DNA from: Mytilus edulis
Lineage: Eukaryota; Mollusca; Bivalvia; Mytilida; Mytilidae
Length of the DNA stretch: 64,000 bases
Assembly: GCF_963676685.1 (NCBI RefSeq)
Contig: NC_092347.1
Span: forward strand, 91,752,466 to 91,816,465
Direction of reading: 5' to 3'
In this document: positions 48,213-60,700 of the stretch, piece by piece
Numbering within the stretch: position 1 is the first letter of the stretch
Layout of the letters: each line of letters begins with the position of its first letter
Notes under the pieces: model-generated
What the model saw: only the letters and a program-made list of their open reading frames with translations
The model's database searches: none
What the model was told of the DNA's origin: nothing
Program-made: the position numbers and the translations under genes

Positions 48213-48423
48213 TTATAATTCATCAAACTCAAACTTGATCGGTGTATTGTGGTGATCTAGGTACTGAGCTACTAGGCTGGTGATAACTTCAAAGACTAAC
48301 ATTTCTTCATGAGATATTATTATTTTTGCATGGTTTCTTGCGGATTTGCTCTTACCCCAGTTGTATGAACAACATTTTACTGCATCAGATGCACATTGCA
48401 ATAGTTGATCTGTTTCAGTGATG
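48213..48423 (-). CDS. Unassigned terminal exon, ~70 residues
   Basis: Not recognised. Minus-strand frame after a possible acceptor (AG at 48425-48424, incoming phase 2), ending with TAA at 48213. It reads SITETDQLLQCASDAVKCCS, a basic KSKSARNH stretch, then EEMLVFEVITSLVAQYLDHH and an acidic FEFDEL end. The amphipathic helical pattern and low Lys/Asn bias look like real protein rather than translated AT-rich DNA. The polypyrimidine tract is weak and no upstream exon was located, so this could be part of a gene reaching further along the minus strand, or a retroposed piece. Confidence 0.4.
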
Positions 48424-48779
48424 CTCAAGGTCAAAATGTTTGGAAGTTATTGGTTATACTATGTTGAAAAATTATACAAGACTATTGTACTTTGGTATAA
48501 AAATAAAATTGTAGATGGCTAAATTCAAAGTCAAAAGTCAAGATTTTATATGCAGAACATTCACTTATAAAAAGCCAAATTGTGGTTTCTAAGATTAATA
48601 TTCGTGAACATAGTTGCTTAAATTCGTATTCTTAGCAGTCAACACTATGAACAATACTGAAACAGCAGAGATGAATGAGACATTTCAAGATCATGCTGTA
48701 GTAAATCCTGTCAATATATATAATAATCATTTGAATTCCCCGGCATGTATAGTCAATAGACAAAGACTATAGAAGTTTA

Positions 48780-48980
48780 CCTTTGTTCAATAGTCATAAA
48801 TCGATAAGACAGAAACAAATCCTGATAACAAACCAAACTGATGGGGAACATCAACTATAAGAGCAAACTAAACGGAACAATAGAACATTGAACTGCTACA
48901 ATAACAAACGTCAACATACACTGAAACCAACTACATATGTGATAACAGTTGCCATATTCCATTCATTAAATATATTCATA
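48780..48980 (-). repeat. R3 fragment, minus orientation
   Basis: Contains AATAGTCATAAATCGATAAG, GATGGGGAACATCAACTATA and AACAGTTGCCATATTCC. Confidence 0.65.
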
Positions 48981-49309
48981 TTCATATAAACACTTTTACT
49001 GCAACAAATGCTTATTTCAACAAACTGGGCTTAAAGTTTTACGAGATTGTTAACAAAAAAATAATTTAGTAATGATTATAATGTCAATTTCATGAACAAG
49101 AAAGTTATAAACTAATGTGTCATCAAATCATTCAAATTAAATTAACCTGGATCAGTCTGATTCATACGTAATTTTCCTTATTTCATTGTCCAGTTTGTTT
49201 ATCATTTCCTTGTAAAAATGTTGATTGGCATGCTAAATTCTTATGATCACTAATACACTAAGACCTGTCTGATCAAATACTAACTATACCTGAAAACTGT
49301 GAATTGTAA

Positions 49310-49440
49310 ATGCAAATGTAACAGAGACAACAACTCTACCAAAGAGCAGAAAACAGATTAAGGCCACCGATGGGTCTTTAATACAACAAGAAACCCTGCA
49401 CCCGGAAGGTGGCTTCAGCTTGCCCCTGAACACAAATTTC
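49310..49440 (-). repeat. Diverged fragment of the 55.8/58.7-kb retroelement 3' end
   Basis: CAGAGACAACAACTCTACCA, ACCGATGGGTCTTTAATAC and CCTGCACCCGGAAGGTGG match the inverted copy at 58700-58820 with many substitutions. Confidence 0.65.
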
Positions 49441-51554
49441 TACATTTTCAATGAATAATGGGCGTAACAAAAAACTCCCAAACATAAAAATGAAATAATA
49501 TATTTTGAACCTGTGTGAACTGAACCTCTATTTAAAGGGAATGAACTCTTTGTTTGTGAAGGAAACAGCTTAGACAAATTTTACTATGTTAATATATGGC
49601 ATCATGATTGTAGTGATAGGTAAACTGGTGTATGGCTCAAATGATGGATGTAGTAAAACTGTAGATCTACAACTGTCGACACTTTAAATGCACTGCACAT
49701 GAAAATTGTAATCTTGGGCTGATCAGATATGTGTATGACCTACACGGAAAAAATAAATGAAAAAGATAAAGGGGAAGTCTTAAGCTTCAGAAATGAGTAT
49801 ATTGGGACATTGACAAAAGATATTGCTCCATAGACATACTTTTCATGCCTTAGTATTGAAACTCTTATAAAATAAAAGTTGAAATATAATACTCAATAGG
49901 CATACAGGAAACTAATAGTAAGCATGCATGTACATAAACAAAAGAAATGAAAAATACAGATTTTATTTCTTAAAAGATAACAATGTAAACATTATAACAA
50001 AACTACATTTGGTCTCATTCTATAAAAGTGATTTCTAATGCTGGTATCTGATATGATTGTATTATTTGTTTAAACCACCACATGACCCCTTACATGTTGG
50101 GATGCTAAATTCCTCATTATATCTAAGAAACAAAATGTTGAAACATGTAGATGCTTCTAATTTGATCTCACCTTGTGATAATTAATCCCAGATTTAAAAT
50201 GCAGTAATAAATGAATTTTGATACTTATTTTCATTAAAAGTTATAAAACTACAAATTAAATCTAAATTTTCAAAATGACAAATTCTTTGCATCCGTTTCA
50301 CAAACTGAATATAAGATTCAAAGAGCATTTTATAAGTATATATGATACAGAAATATTAATTATCCAATTTTTAAATTTTATTTTCAAATATTTAGAGAAA
50401 GATTGATAAAGGTACCTCTAAGACAAGGTGGAACCAATAAAGCATATATGGATATTAAGATGAAAACATTCCTTAATGAGGGTTAAAGGTCATAAATATA
50501 TCAAATCAAGCAATACTCACATAGCTTAGTGCAAAATTAAATGGAACTGTTTTCCTATTTTCATATAAAATATATTAAAGCTTTCTCTTAAAATTGAAAT
50601 ACTTTTCTATCAAGTTTATAATAATTTTTACAGTTTCTATTTTCATTTTTAACAAACATGATAAAATTTCATTACATATTCATGATCATCAACAGGTACT
50701 TTTTCTTGTTTACAATACATAGAATTGGATCCCTGTTCTGAATAGTTAATGCATTTTCTACAGATCCATGTAAATTATATATGTGTGCCCAGATTGCCCA
50801 TTGTATTTCAATTGATAATATGTGAAAAAAATTTGGTGTGTGCTTATGTTATTTGTTAAAGATTATCTAACAAATGTGGTTCATGGAATGTAAGTAAAAT
50901 CAGTGAATGTATATTTTTTTTATAGTATCTTATGACATTTGTATTTAAAGATGTAATTGTTTCATTACAGTTGTCTTTATGAATTTCTACATGAACTCTA
51001 TTTTCACTTTTCCAAGAGTTTGCTGGAATCCATCATTGTACATTAAACTGATTTTCATTGAAAGTATATTGCTGACAATTTTTTCTACTTTTGAAATGAT
51101 ATTGATTGTGAAGCGTCCAAGTATATTTCTATGAACTCAATATAAAAAGTTATTTTGATTTCTAAGTGATGCTTGTGTTAAATGAGATTAATTTGTCAAG
51201 GTTTTATATACAGAATAATAAGTTTTACAATCTTCAGTAAAATAATATAATAACTGACATTTAAGCTCTGAACAGAAAGCAATTATTTGCAACCCATCTT
51301 AAATCCCTGATTGAATATAAGAAAATATCTTATTTATTTCATAGACCCTAGTCCATACAAATTTCTAAATTATTGTTACTTATTATGGATTTATTCAGAC
51401 AAACTAAATGTTTTGGCTAAAATCCCTTCTAGGTCAAAACTAGGGTCATACCAGTATGCAGAACGTTTTTGATTTAAAAGCTGAGCTACTATCAAAATTA
51501 TATGTCATAGGTTGTGCACATCAAACTTTTTATTAGAACTAATTAAGATATATG
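49441..51554. other. No gene recognised
   Basis: Very AT-rich. No exon with splice context was found on either strand. If the NMNAT transcript reads past the signal at 51555, this is its 3' flank. Confidence 0.4.
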
Positions 51555-51560
51555 TTTATT
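51555..51560 (-). other. Likely NMNAT polyadenylation signal
   Basis: TTTATT on the plus strand (AATAAA on the minus strand), about 195 bases beyond the NMNAT stop codon. Confidence 0.45.
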
Positions 51561-51754
51561 AAAAAAAAAATGTGGAAATACATAAAATAAAAATATTGCA
51601 ACTGCTACAATTTCCCCCATTTCACAATGAATTAATACTTGTTGTAGCACATTTCTCATCATGCTTAAAAAATAAACAAAATTAAGCCAGAGTAAAATTC
51701 ACAATACAACAAAGGACAAACTGAAAAGTGGATTTCACAGAGAGGACAACAGTC

Positions 51755-54700
51755 TTACTTGTCTACAGTAGTTCCATATAAACCATGTTTATTAACATAA
51801 TCTATCACACAGTCTTGTAGTAAATATTTAACACTATCTCCTCTTCGTAAAGATCTCCTGAAAAATATGTATGTTAGACAATAATATATAAAGCCATCGT
51901 CAGAAAAAATTAAAATAACAGACTTGTGATATTTGTATACTTCTGTTAAAAATTAACGATATAAATAACAAAAGTATTTGTTCCTTATAGTATCTTTTAT
52001 AGCTCAGATGTCAGTGATTTGGTGGCCCGAGAACACAGTTATTTCGTAGTGCATTTCTTTTAGACAATGAATTCAAATTAAAAAAATCGCACCTGCTCTT
52101 TCTCAAAAAGATTTTTAGGGAAGTGTACTACTAGTGGGATAAATAATATCAAAATTATAGAAATTTCTACCAGTTCTTACTCAACACTTGACAATTCTGT
52201 GTTAAGGGGGTGTAAAATTCAGTTTGACAGCTTCAGTTGTAATGAAATTTGACCTTTTTTAACCAGACCAAATCACTACTTACATAAAGATTCAGCACCC
52301 AATTTTTTTTTAAATGTAATTTCATCCCCCTACTTAATATTTCAAGCATTAAATATCAAGAAATAAATTGGGAAAGTGTATCAAATAAAAAATGCAAGTT
52401 ATACATGGTTCATGCTAGGGACTATATTGGTAGACAACGAAAACCAAAGGACGATAACTGTGTCCTTGGACCTGGTAATGACATTTTTCATTCCCATTTG
52501 ATAATAAAAAATTTATGCAGAGAAGTTCCAATTCCCTCAGACAACACTTATCTTGGATGCATTTTGGTTTTGTTTTTAGGTCCCTTATAGTCAATATAGT
52601 TTCTAATATTTTCTATGTATCAAATAACGCTGCCTTTCAAATGTTAAGGTTTGAGCCTTCCTGTTGAAGGTAATTCCAAAGAAAAAAGTTTCTGCTGAAA
52701 ATAATTTATACAGTGATATTTTAAATAAGAAAATATCTAACTATAAGGCAATTACCTAAACTTTCAACTTAATGTAGTTTTTAAAATAAGCTGCATACAC
52801 ATAGTATTAACTCAATCCTTACCTAATTTTTGTAGAACTTATATCATTATGTATCCATTCTGTTAGTATATGAATATTGTCCTGTAAAATAGTTATCATA
52901 ATAAAAATTAATTTAAAAAAAATATAGAGAACAAAGAACTGATCTAAAAAAAATTCTGACAATTATTATCCTTATATTTTTGTGTTGTCAATTTTGTGAA
53001 TTTCAATTTAGATTGAATCTGTGATGTTGAAACATTGTTTTCTTATTCCATAATTTAATTCTAACTATGTATGTACAATATACATTGTATATAAACAAAA
53101 GAGGTGACTGAGTGTCAAGATCAACCATGTAAGTGAAAGGTTTACGTTGAATATGTAATGAGCAACTGATTTATCTCATATTGTGCAACTATATTTGAAC
53201 TATATAATGTTGGAGCTCAGTTTTCATATGTATTTGGTTCAACAAAAAGCATCTTCTCAAATAGCCTCTAATTTCCATTTTAATGTACTTGCTGCAGGGA
53301 ACGTAAAAGTATGAAATAAGTTTTCCTGTCAGAAGTTTTAAAAAATTTCCACTAAATGTATCTGATTCAATAGACATTCAGGCTTTTTTTCACTTGCATT
53401 TTCTGTTTTCAATGTAGATATCTATCTGTGACATACAATGACCTACCTCATATTTAGTTAAAACATCAGATTCATATATAAACTTTCTAGGATCAGAGCC
53501 TTCTCTTGTTATACACACTAACCCGTGTTTACCAACTATATACTCAATCTGTAACATAATCAAGCTTTATTAAACTTTAAACCAAACATCAATGAATTAT
53601 TAATTAACATACAGAAACCAATGATATAATATGCCATTCAATTTTACCCTTTTCATTTTTGTTTTATAAAAAAATTGGTTGCAAATTTAAAATGAAAAAG
53701 TAAGTAATAACATAAAGATAACACATAGCTGAGAGGATGACAGAGCAGACTGACAAAACGTTGTAAACCGAGGTGATTGACAATGTGTTTTCAAGGGGTA
53801 ACAATCTACAGTATAACCCTCTTAATTTTATATGTGTGCCTAAATGTTCAGTTATTACTGCCTATTAAATTTCTAATTCAACATCATAATCATAATCATT
53901 TAATAAAGCACACAATTGACCAAGCATCTCTGTGAATGGTAATAGAGTAAATTATCTCCCTTGTATAAACCTATCAAAATCAGGCATTTAAACTTGAAGT
54001 ATAATAACCAATGATATTTCACTTCAACAATAGAGGGCAACTATAATAACTTTCTCATACTGTAACATGACAGTCAATAGTAGTATAAGTGAAAATCATT
54101 ATCATAATATCTTTACAGTGTCAGTTTTATTTCAATTCTGACATTTAAATATCTTACATCTTCTTCTGACCAAAGTCCAGGTGTACCAAAGGACTCCAAT
54201 AAATCAGCACCACATAACAGACGTAGATTGACGGAATTATCTGATTTATTTCTTAAATTGTGATTAGCATTGTCATCATCTGTAAAACAAATATTTACAT
54301 TTTAACAGTTTGTTCTTATATAGTGCTGTAACACTACTGATCCAGGTAAGGGGAGATAGAGGGTTCCTAAATGTCTTACCCAAAACATTCTATAAGCCAG
54401 TATCAAGTCAGGAGCCTGTAATTGAGTGGACGTCTTTGGTTGCTGTCTTACATATTTGCACTTCTTTTATCAGTCAGGGGACTTACTTAAACAAGTGATT
54501 TTCTAAATCACTGATTCAAGTAACATTATTTCCATAAAAGTTGGAAGTTAGAGTTGTCTTTCTTTAATAATCACCTATTTAAGTAGTACAAATTAATCAC
54601 TAGAAGAAGTGATTTAATATTAGTGTAGCTTTAAATATAGAATACTAATGATCCAGGGACTAATTATGTTTCTAAACTTATCAGAACCAACATCTGTGTT

Positions 54701-57700
54701 GTCTAGGATGACCAGGTCATTTCAGGTGATGACCTTGTACTGAATCTAGGATAATGACATAAAAATCACTTGTTTAAGTATCAGACCCCAATTTCCTTCC
54801 CAAAAAGCACTTCTTTAAGTACATTCTTTAATAACCCCAACTAATTTCAACACCCCCGAACAGTGAAATTTTTATCACGAACAGTAGAATTTTATTACAT
54901 AATCTAAAAGATGAAACCTTGAACTTCACAGGAAAAATACTCCCACTGCTGTGAAAAATCTTTTAAGAAAGTATCAGCTCATTATGTAAAGCCATTATTA
55001 TAGCATTTTTTCAACTAAAATAGAGTTTTCAGGTAAATGATAGCATCAAAGGCACAAACCTTGCTACTTAAAAGAAGCAAAAAGTTCATATTTTTTAATT
55101 TTACTAATTAAAAGATGTTATTTAATAATACTTTTAGATATTTGGATGATATTTTGGCTCTCAATAATGACGACTTCAGTATGTATATTAATGAAATTTT
55201 TCCTGTTGAACTTACTTTAAATAAAGCTAATACTAACAATGACCACTGCCCTTTTCTCGATCTTGATATCTATATCACTAATGGAAAGCTGAATACTAAA
55301 ATTTATGATAAAAAGGGATGATTTTTCATTTCCGATCGTTAATTATCCGTTTTTAGATGGTGACGTTCCCTTGTCACCATCTTACGGTGTTTATATATCT
55401 CAACTTGTACGATTCGCTCGTGTATGTAACAATGTTTTAGATTTTAACGAGAGAAATTTATGTATTACTGAAAAATTATTACACCAGGGTTTTCGATATC
55501 ACAAACTAGTCAAAACATTTACTAAATTTTATCATCGGTATAAAGACATCATTCGTAAATATAGCTCAACATGCAGACTTCTAATACGTTCAGGTATTTC
55601 ACATCCAATTTTTTATGGAAATATTCTTTATAAAGCACAAAGGTGTCAGTATTCACATCAGAAACTTACAAAACCTTTGAATAGACTTATTAAGAAGGGA
55701 TATAATTACGATACTGTTGTCAAGTCATTAAAGATTGCATATTTTGGCGTTAATATTGAGTCACTGATAAGGTCTTTGCATCGGAACTAAACACATTTAT
55801 TCTAAAAACAGTTGTTGGCATGACACGGGTTATGTTCTTCTCATATATGTTATGATGGTATGATACTAAACCCCTAACGGGAAGGATTGTGCCTGATGTT
55901 CATATGATGAAATCATAATCTTTCAGTCAGTTTAATTGAAGTCTGGAGCTGGCATGTCAGTTAACTGCTAGTAGTCTGTTGTTATTTATGTATTATTGTC
56001 ATTTTGTTTATTTTCTTTGGTTACATCTTCTGACATCAGACTCTGACTTCTCTTGAACTGAATTTTAATGTGCGTACTGTTATGCGTTTACTTTTCTACA
56101 TTGGTTAGAGGTATAGGGGGAGGGTTGAGATCTCACAAACATGTTTAACCCCGCCGCATTTTTGCGCCTGTCCCAAGTCAGGAGCCTCTGGCCTTTGTTA
56201 GTCTTGTATTATTTTAATTTTAGTTTCTTGTGTACAATTTGGAAATTAGTATGGCGTTCATTATCACTGGACTAGTATATATTTGTTTAGGGGCCTGCTG
56301 AAGGACGCCTCCGGGTGCGGGAATTTCTCGCTACATTGAAGACCTGTTGGTGACCCTCTGCTGTTGTTTTTTATTTGGTCGGGTTGTTGTCTCTTTGACA
56401 CATTCCCCATTTCCATTCTCAATTTTATTTAAACCTATGTGTTTAAAATTTTGAAAAAACTACAAAATCCCAATTTGTGACAAAACCTCGAATTTGCTAT
56501 TCAAATAAGTGATTTAAAAATCACTTATTTCAGTACGGTAAGTCCCCTGACTGTTTAATGTTTTAGTTAGTTGATTTTTCTTGTTATTTATGTTTGTCTT
56601 TGGCCTGCTAGATCCTATTGCAGCTTAGTATATTGGTTTTACTCATTGTTTAAGGCAGCACAGTAACCTACTACTTCTTGAGATCATACCAATCAGTCTC
56701 TGGTAGAAATTAATACTGCATTTTTTTTTTTTATTTCAGTTCCCATATAAATTGCTATTCTTTTTTTAATAATGAAAATCATCTGTGAAATCTTTACTGG
56801 ATCAATATGTTTTCTAATTATCTTTTGTAGTACACACAGAACAATAGATAATGAAATGTTTTTAAAGATGTTCAAAATTTAAAAAAAAAAAGCTTTTCAG
56901 AAATGTTATAGAACCAGTTCTAACCTTGATTGATGTAGTCTCTGTTAACTTCTCTCCGTCTTCTCTTTGATGGAGCAGGATTATTTGTATTGTTTGTCGA
57001 TGCACCATCTAAAATAGCCTGGTGATGTCTCAGCACCAAAGCTGTTCTTGACCAAGATGGCTGCTCACATTCCCACGTATCCATTCTGTAAAAGGACAAT
57101 TTTATAAATAGAAAAGAATTTTACTGGTAAAAATAACCTTTCTGTTTGAAATTTTACTTATTTTTTTCAAAAATTGCCTGCTTATTTTTTACTTTTAAAA
57201 TTTAGTTATGTTAATGACTATTGTACATTGTTTTATAGATTAAATCAGCTTTTTAGAGAAGTGAACGCATTATTTCAACTTATTTTTTTTAAATAAATCA
57301 TCCTTCAATAGTTATTTATCCTGTACATGTATCAACATCATGTGTGCCTTCTACTTGATAATTACCTTATCCAATCACTGGACGTCAATGCTTCTCTCAG
57401 CATGTTACACCTATGTTTAGCTGGCTGTAAATCCTACATAGGGAATAAACAGGATTAGTAACTCAAAGAACACAAGCATTATCAATACACAGATGTTTAT
57501 TATAGATGTCTTTCCTTGTGTCTATTAGAGATTTCTGTCTCTGTGTCAATTGTAGATGCATATCTCAAAATATAGTATCAGTGTCTATTGTAGATGTCTG
57601 TCCTGAGTGTTCACATTTTGTTCATAATGAAATGTTCATCCCTGTTACACTCAATTACACAAATTTTCATTGACAGTGTATCAATGATTAGCTGCAGAAC

Positions 57701-60700
57701 CATAGCTCTTAGGTCCTTATGTTAATTTATTTTACTATTTGCAGACCATGGTACTCAAAATCAATTGGTATAAAAAGGACCATAGGAGTTACAGTTCCGC
57801 AGCTAATCAATGATCTTATAAAATGCATACTGAAAATTCAGAGATATTGTGTGCATTATTTTTGTGAATTTTAGAATTTTTTTTAGTTTACGGGAGGTCT
57901 ATTCTATTCTTTTAACCTACAGGTGTTAAAAATATAAACATAACAAACTTTTGTACCTTCTTTTCATACTGATCACCAACAGGGGATATAACTCCACCTA
58001 TCACTTTAAATCTGCCTGTTCTATTCATAGAATCTCTTGCCAGCTCTGGAAAATACAAATGTTTGCATCTTTAATTTGAATATAAATATATTTTCAGATA
58101 TTACTACATCACATTCCTAAGACATTTTTTTAATCATTGTAATATATGACTCACAAACTTCTCTTTGAGATGTCATATATACATGTATAAAAACCATTAA
58201 ACATATTTGCAGCAATGGTTAGAAAAAGTATCTGATTTATGCAATTTGTCATGTACATTTGTATTTTATTGTTCTATTGCCAACCAATTGCTTATATTAA
58301 TGCAAATTGTTGAATATACAATGAATGATCCACTTCATGTAAGTTTATCATGTCATGGAGTTATATAACATGTATAACACAAGAAATGTATCTTATATGT
58401 TCATGATGTTCATGAATACTAGTACTATGCAACACAACTATTTCTGAAATAAATTCTTTTTACACCATATCTTATTAAGCAAAGAAGCAAATTGCTACAA
58501 CTTATGTTACAACATCCTTAATAATTCAGTTATTCTATTAAAATAAACTTTATCTTTAAATTTGCAATTGTATCGAAAGATAACAGAAAATTAAACAAAA
58601 CATGATAAGATATTTTTAACATGTTCAATGGATGTTTTTATTACAAAGCATTAAGAAATTAATCAGTCTACTGAGATAAAATTGAGAATGGAAATAGGGA
58701 ATGTGTCAAAGAGACAACAACCCGACCAAATAAAAAACAACAGCAGAGGGTCACCAACAGGTCTTCAATGTAGTGAGAAATTCCCGCACCCGGAGGCGTC
58801 CTTAAGCTGGCCACTAAACAAATATATACTAGTCCAGTGATAATGAACGCCATACTAATTTCCAAATTGTACACAAGAAACTAAAATTAAAATAATACAA
58901 GACTAACAAAGGCCAGAGGCTCCTGACTTGGGACAGGCGCAAAAATGCGGCGGGGTTAAACATGTTTGTGAGATCTCAACCCTCCCCCTATACCTCTAAC
59001 CAATGTAGAAAAGTAAACGCATAACAATACGCACATTAAAATTCAGTTCAAGAGAAGTCAGAGTCTGATGTCAGAAGATGTAACCAAAGAAAATAAACAA
59101 AATGACAATAATACATAAATAACAACAGACTACTAGCAGTTAACTGACATGCCAGCTCCAGACTTCAATTAAACTGACTGAAAGATTATGATTTCATCAT
59201 ATGAACATCAGGCATAATCCTTCCCGTTAGGGGTTTAGTATCATACCATCATAAAATATATGAGAAGAACATAACCCGTGTCATGCCAACAACTGTTTTT
59301 AGAATAAATGTGTTTAGTTCTGTATATAATATAATATTGCCTTCCATTACTAGTTACAACCAGTTGCTTCGCAGGGCGCAGCATTATACGACCGCAGAGG
59401 TTGAACCCTGAACGGTTGGGGCAAGTATGGACACAACATTCAAGCTGGATTCAGCTCTAAATTTGGATTGTGATTAAATAGTTGACACAGCATAGGTTTC
59501 TGACACAGAATGAATGTGGTCTAATGAACTTAAACAAAAAATTTTGCCTTTGAGCAATTCACTATGCTGTTGAATATTAATCCTCTCAAAAAAATGTTTG
59601 AAGAAATTTTCTTTTTATTTATGAAATCTGAAATGAAAAAAATTGACCCCCCAATTTTTTTTTCACATCCCCCTTTCCCTTATTTCAAAACTGATCTCAA
59701 TTCAAATTTCTAATGAAGTTTGCAACAATAACTAAAATGTACTCATTTAAATACATCATAAAATATTAAAATGTAAAAAAAGTGCTTGTTATAACTGAAT
59801 GGTAAAGATTGTTTTAATCTATCAGTTGGTAGTAAAAGTGAATATACATTGTATATTGTATAAAACAATGATTTAAGTTGATTCAACTACTATTCTGGAC
59901 AAAGAAAGATAACTCCAATTGAAATCCAATTGGAATTTCTTGCTATTGCACAATATTGTGCAATTAGATATTTCTTGCTATTGTGCAATACTGTGCAATT
60001 GAAAATATTTGCTATTGCACAATACTGTGCAATTGAAGATTTCTTGCTATTGCACAATACTTAATATAATAATTTTGGATCCTGATTTGGACCAACTTGA
60101 AAACTGGGCCCATAATCAAAAATCTAAGTACATGTTTAGATTCAGCATATCAAAGAGGCCCAAGAATTCAATTTTTGTTAAAATCAAACTTAGTTTAATT
60201 TTGGACCCTTTGGACTTTAATGTAGACCAATTTTAAAACCGGACCAACAATTAAGAATCTACATACACAGTTAGATTTGGCATATCAAAGAACCCCAATT
60301 ATTCAATTTTTGATGAAATCAAACAAAGTTTAATTTTGGACCCCGATTTGGACCAACTTGAAAACTGGGCCAATAATCAAAAATCTAAGTACATTTTTAG
60401 ATTCAGCATATCAAAGAACCCCAAGGATTCAATTTTTGTTAAAATCAAACTAAGTTTAATTTTGGACCCTTTGGACCTTAATGTAGACCAATTTGAAAAC
60501 GGGACCAAAAATTAAGAATCTACATACACAGTTAGATTCGGCATATCAAAGAACCCCAATTATTCAATTTTTGATGAAATCAAACAAAGTTTAATTTTGG
60601 ACCCTTTGGGCCCTTTATTCCTAAACTGTTGGGACCAAAACTCCCAAAATCAATACCAACCTTCCTTTTATGGTCATAAACCTTGTGTTTAAATTTCATA

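Larger units (their letters stand above)
54471..56553. mobile_element. TIR-bounded 2.08-kb unit carrying a reverse-transcriptase fragment
   Basis: Starts CAGTCAGGGGACTTAC (54471-54486) and ends with its exact reverse complement (56538-56553). Just inside, the left end has AAGTGATTTTCTAAATCAC and the right end AAGTGATTTAAAAATCACTT, themselves short palindromes. Between lie about 620 bases of unassigned sequence, the RT fragment, its 645-bp 3' end, and about 125 bases to the right terminus. It sits in NMNAT intron 4. Either a retroelement entered a DNA transposon, or the termini belong to the retroelement itself. Confidence 0.65.

Noticed and set aside
52405-52590. 61-residue plus-strand ORF inside NMNAT intron 7
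   Set aside because: Opposite strand to the gene, no motif, no splice context.
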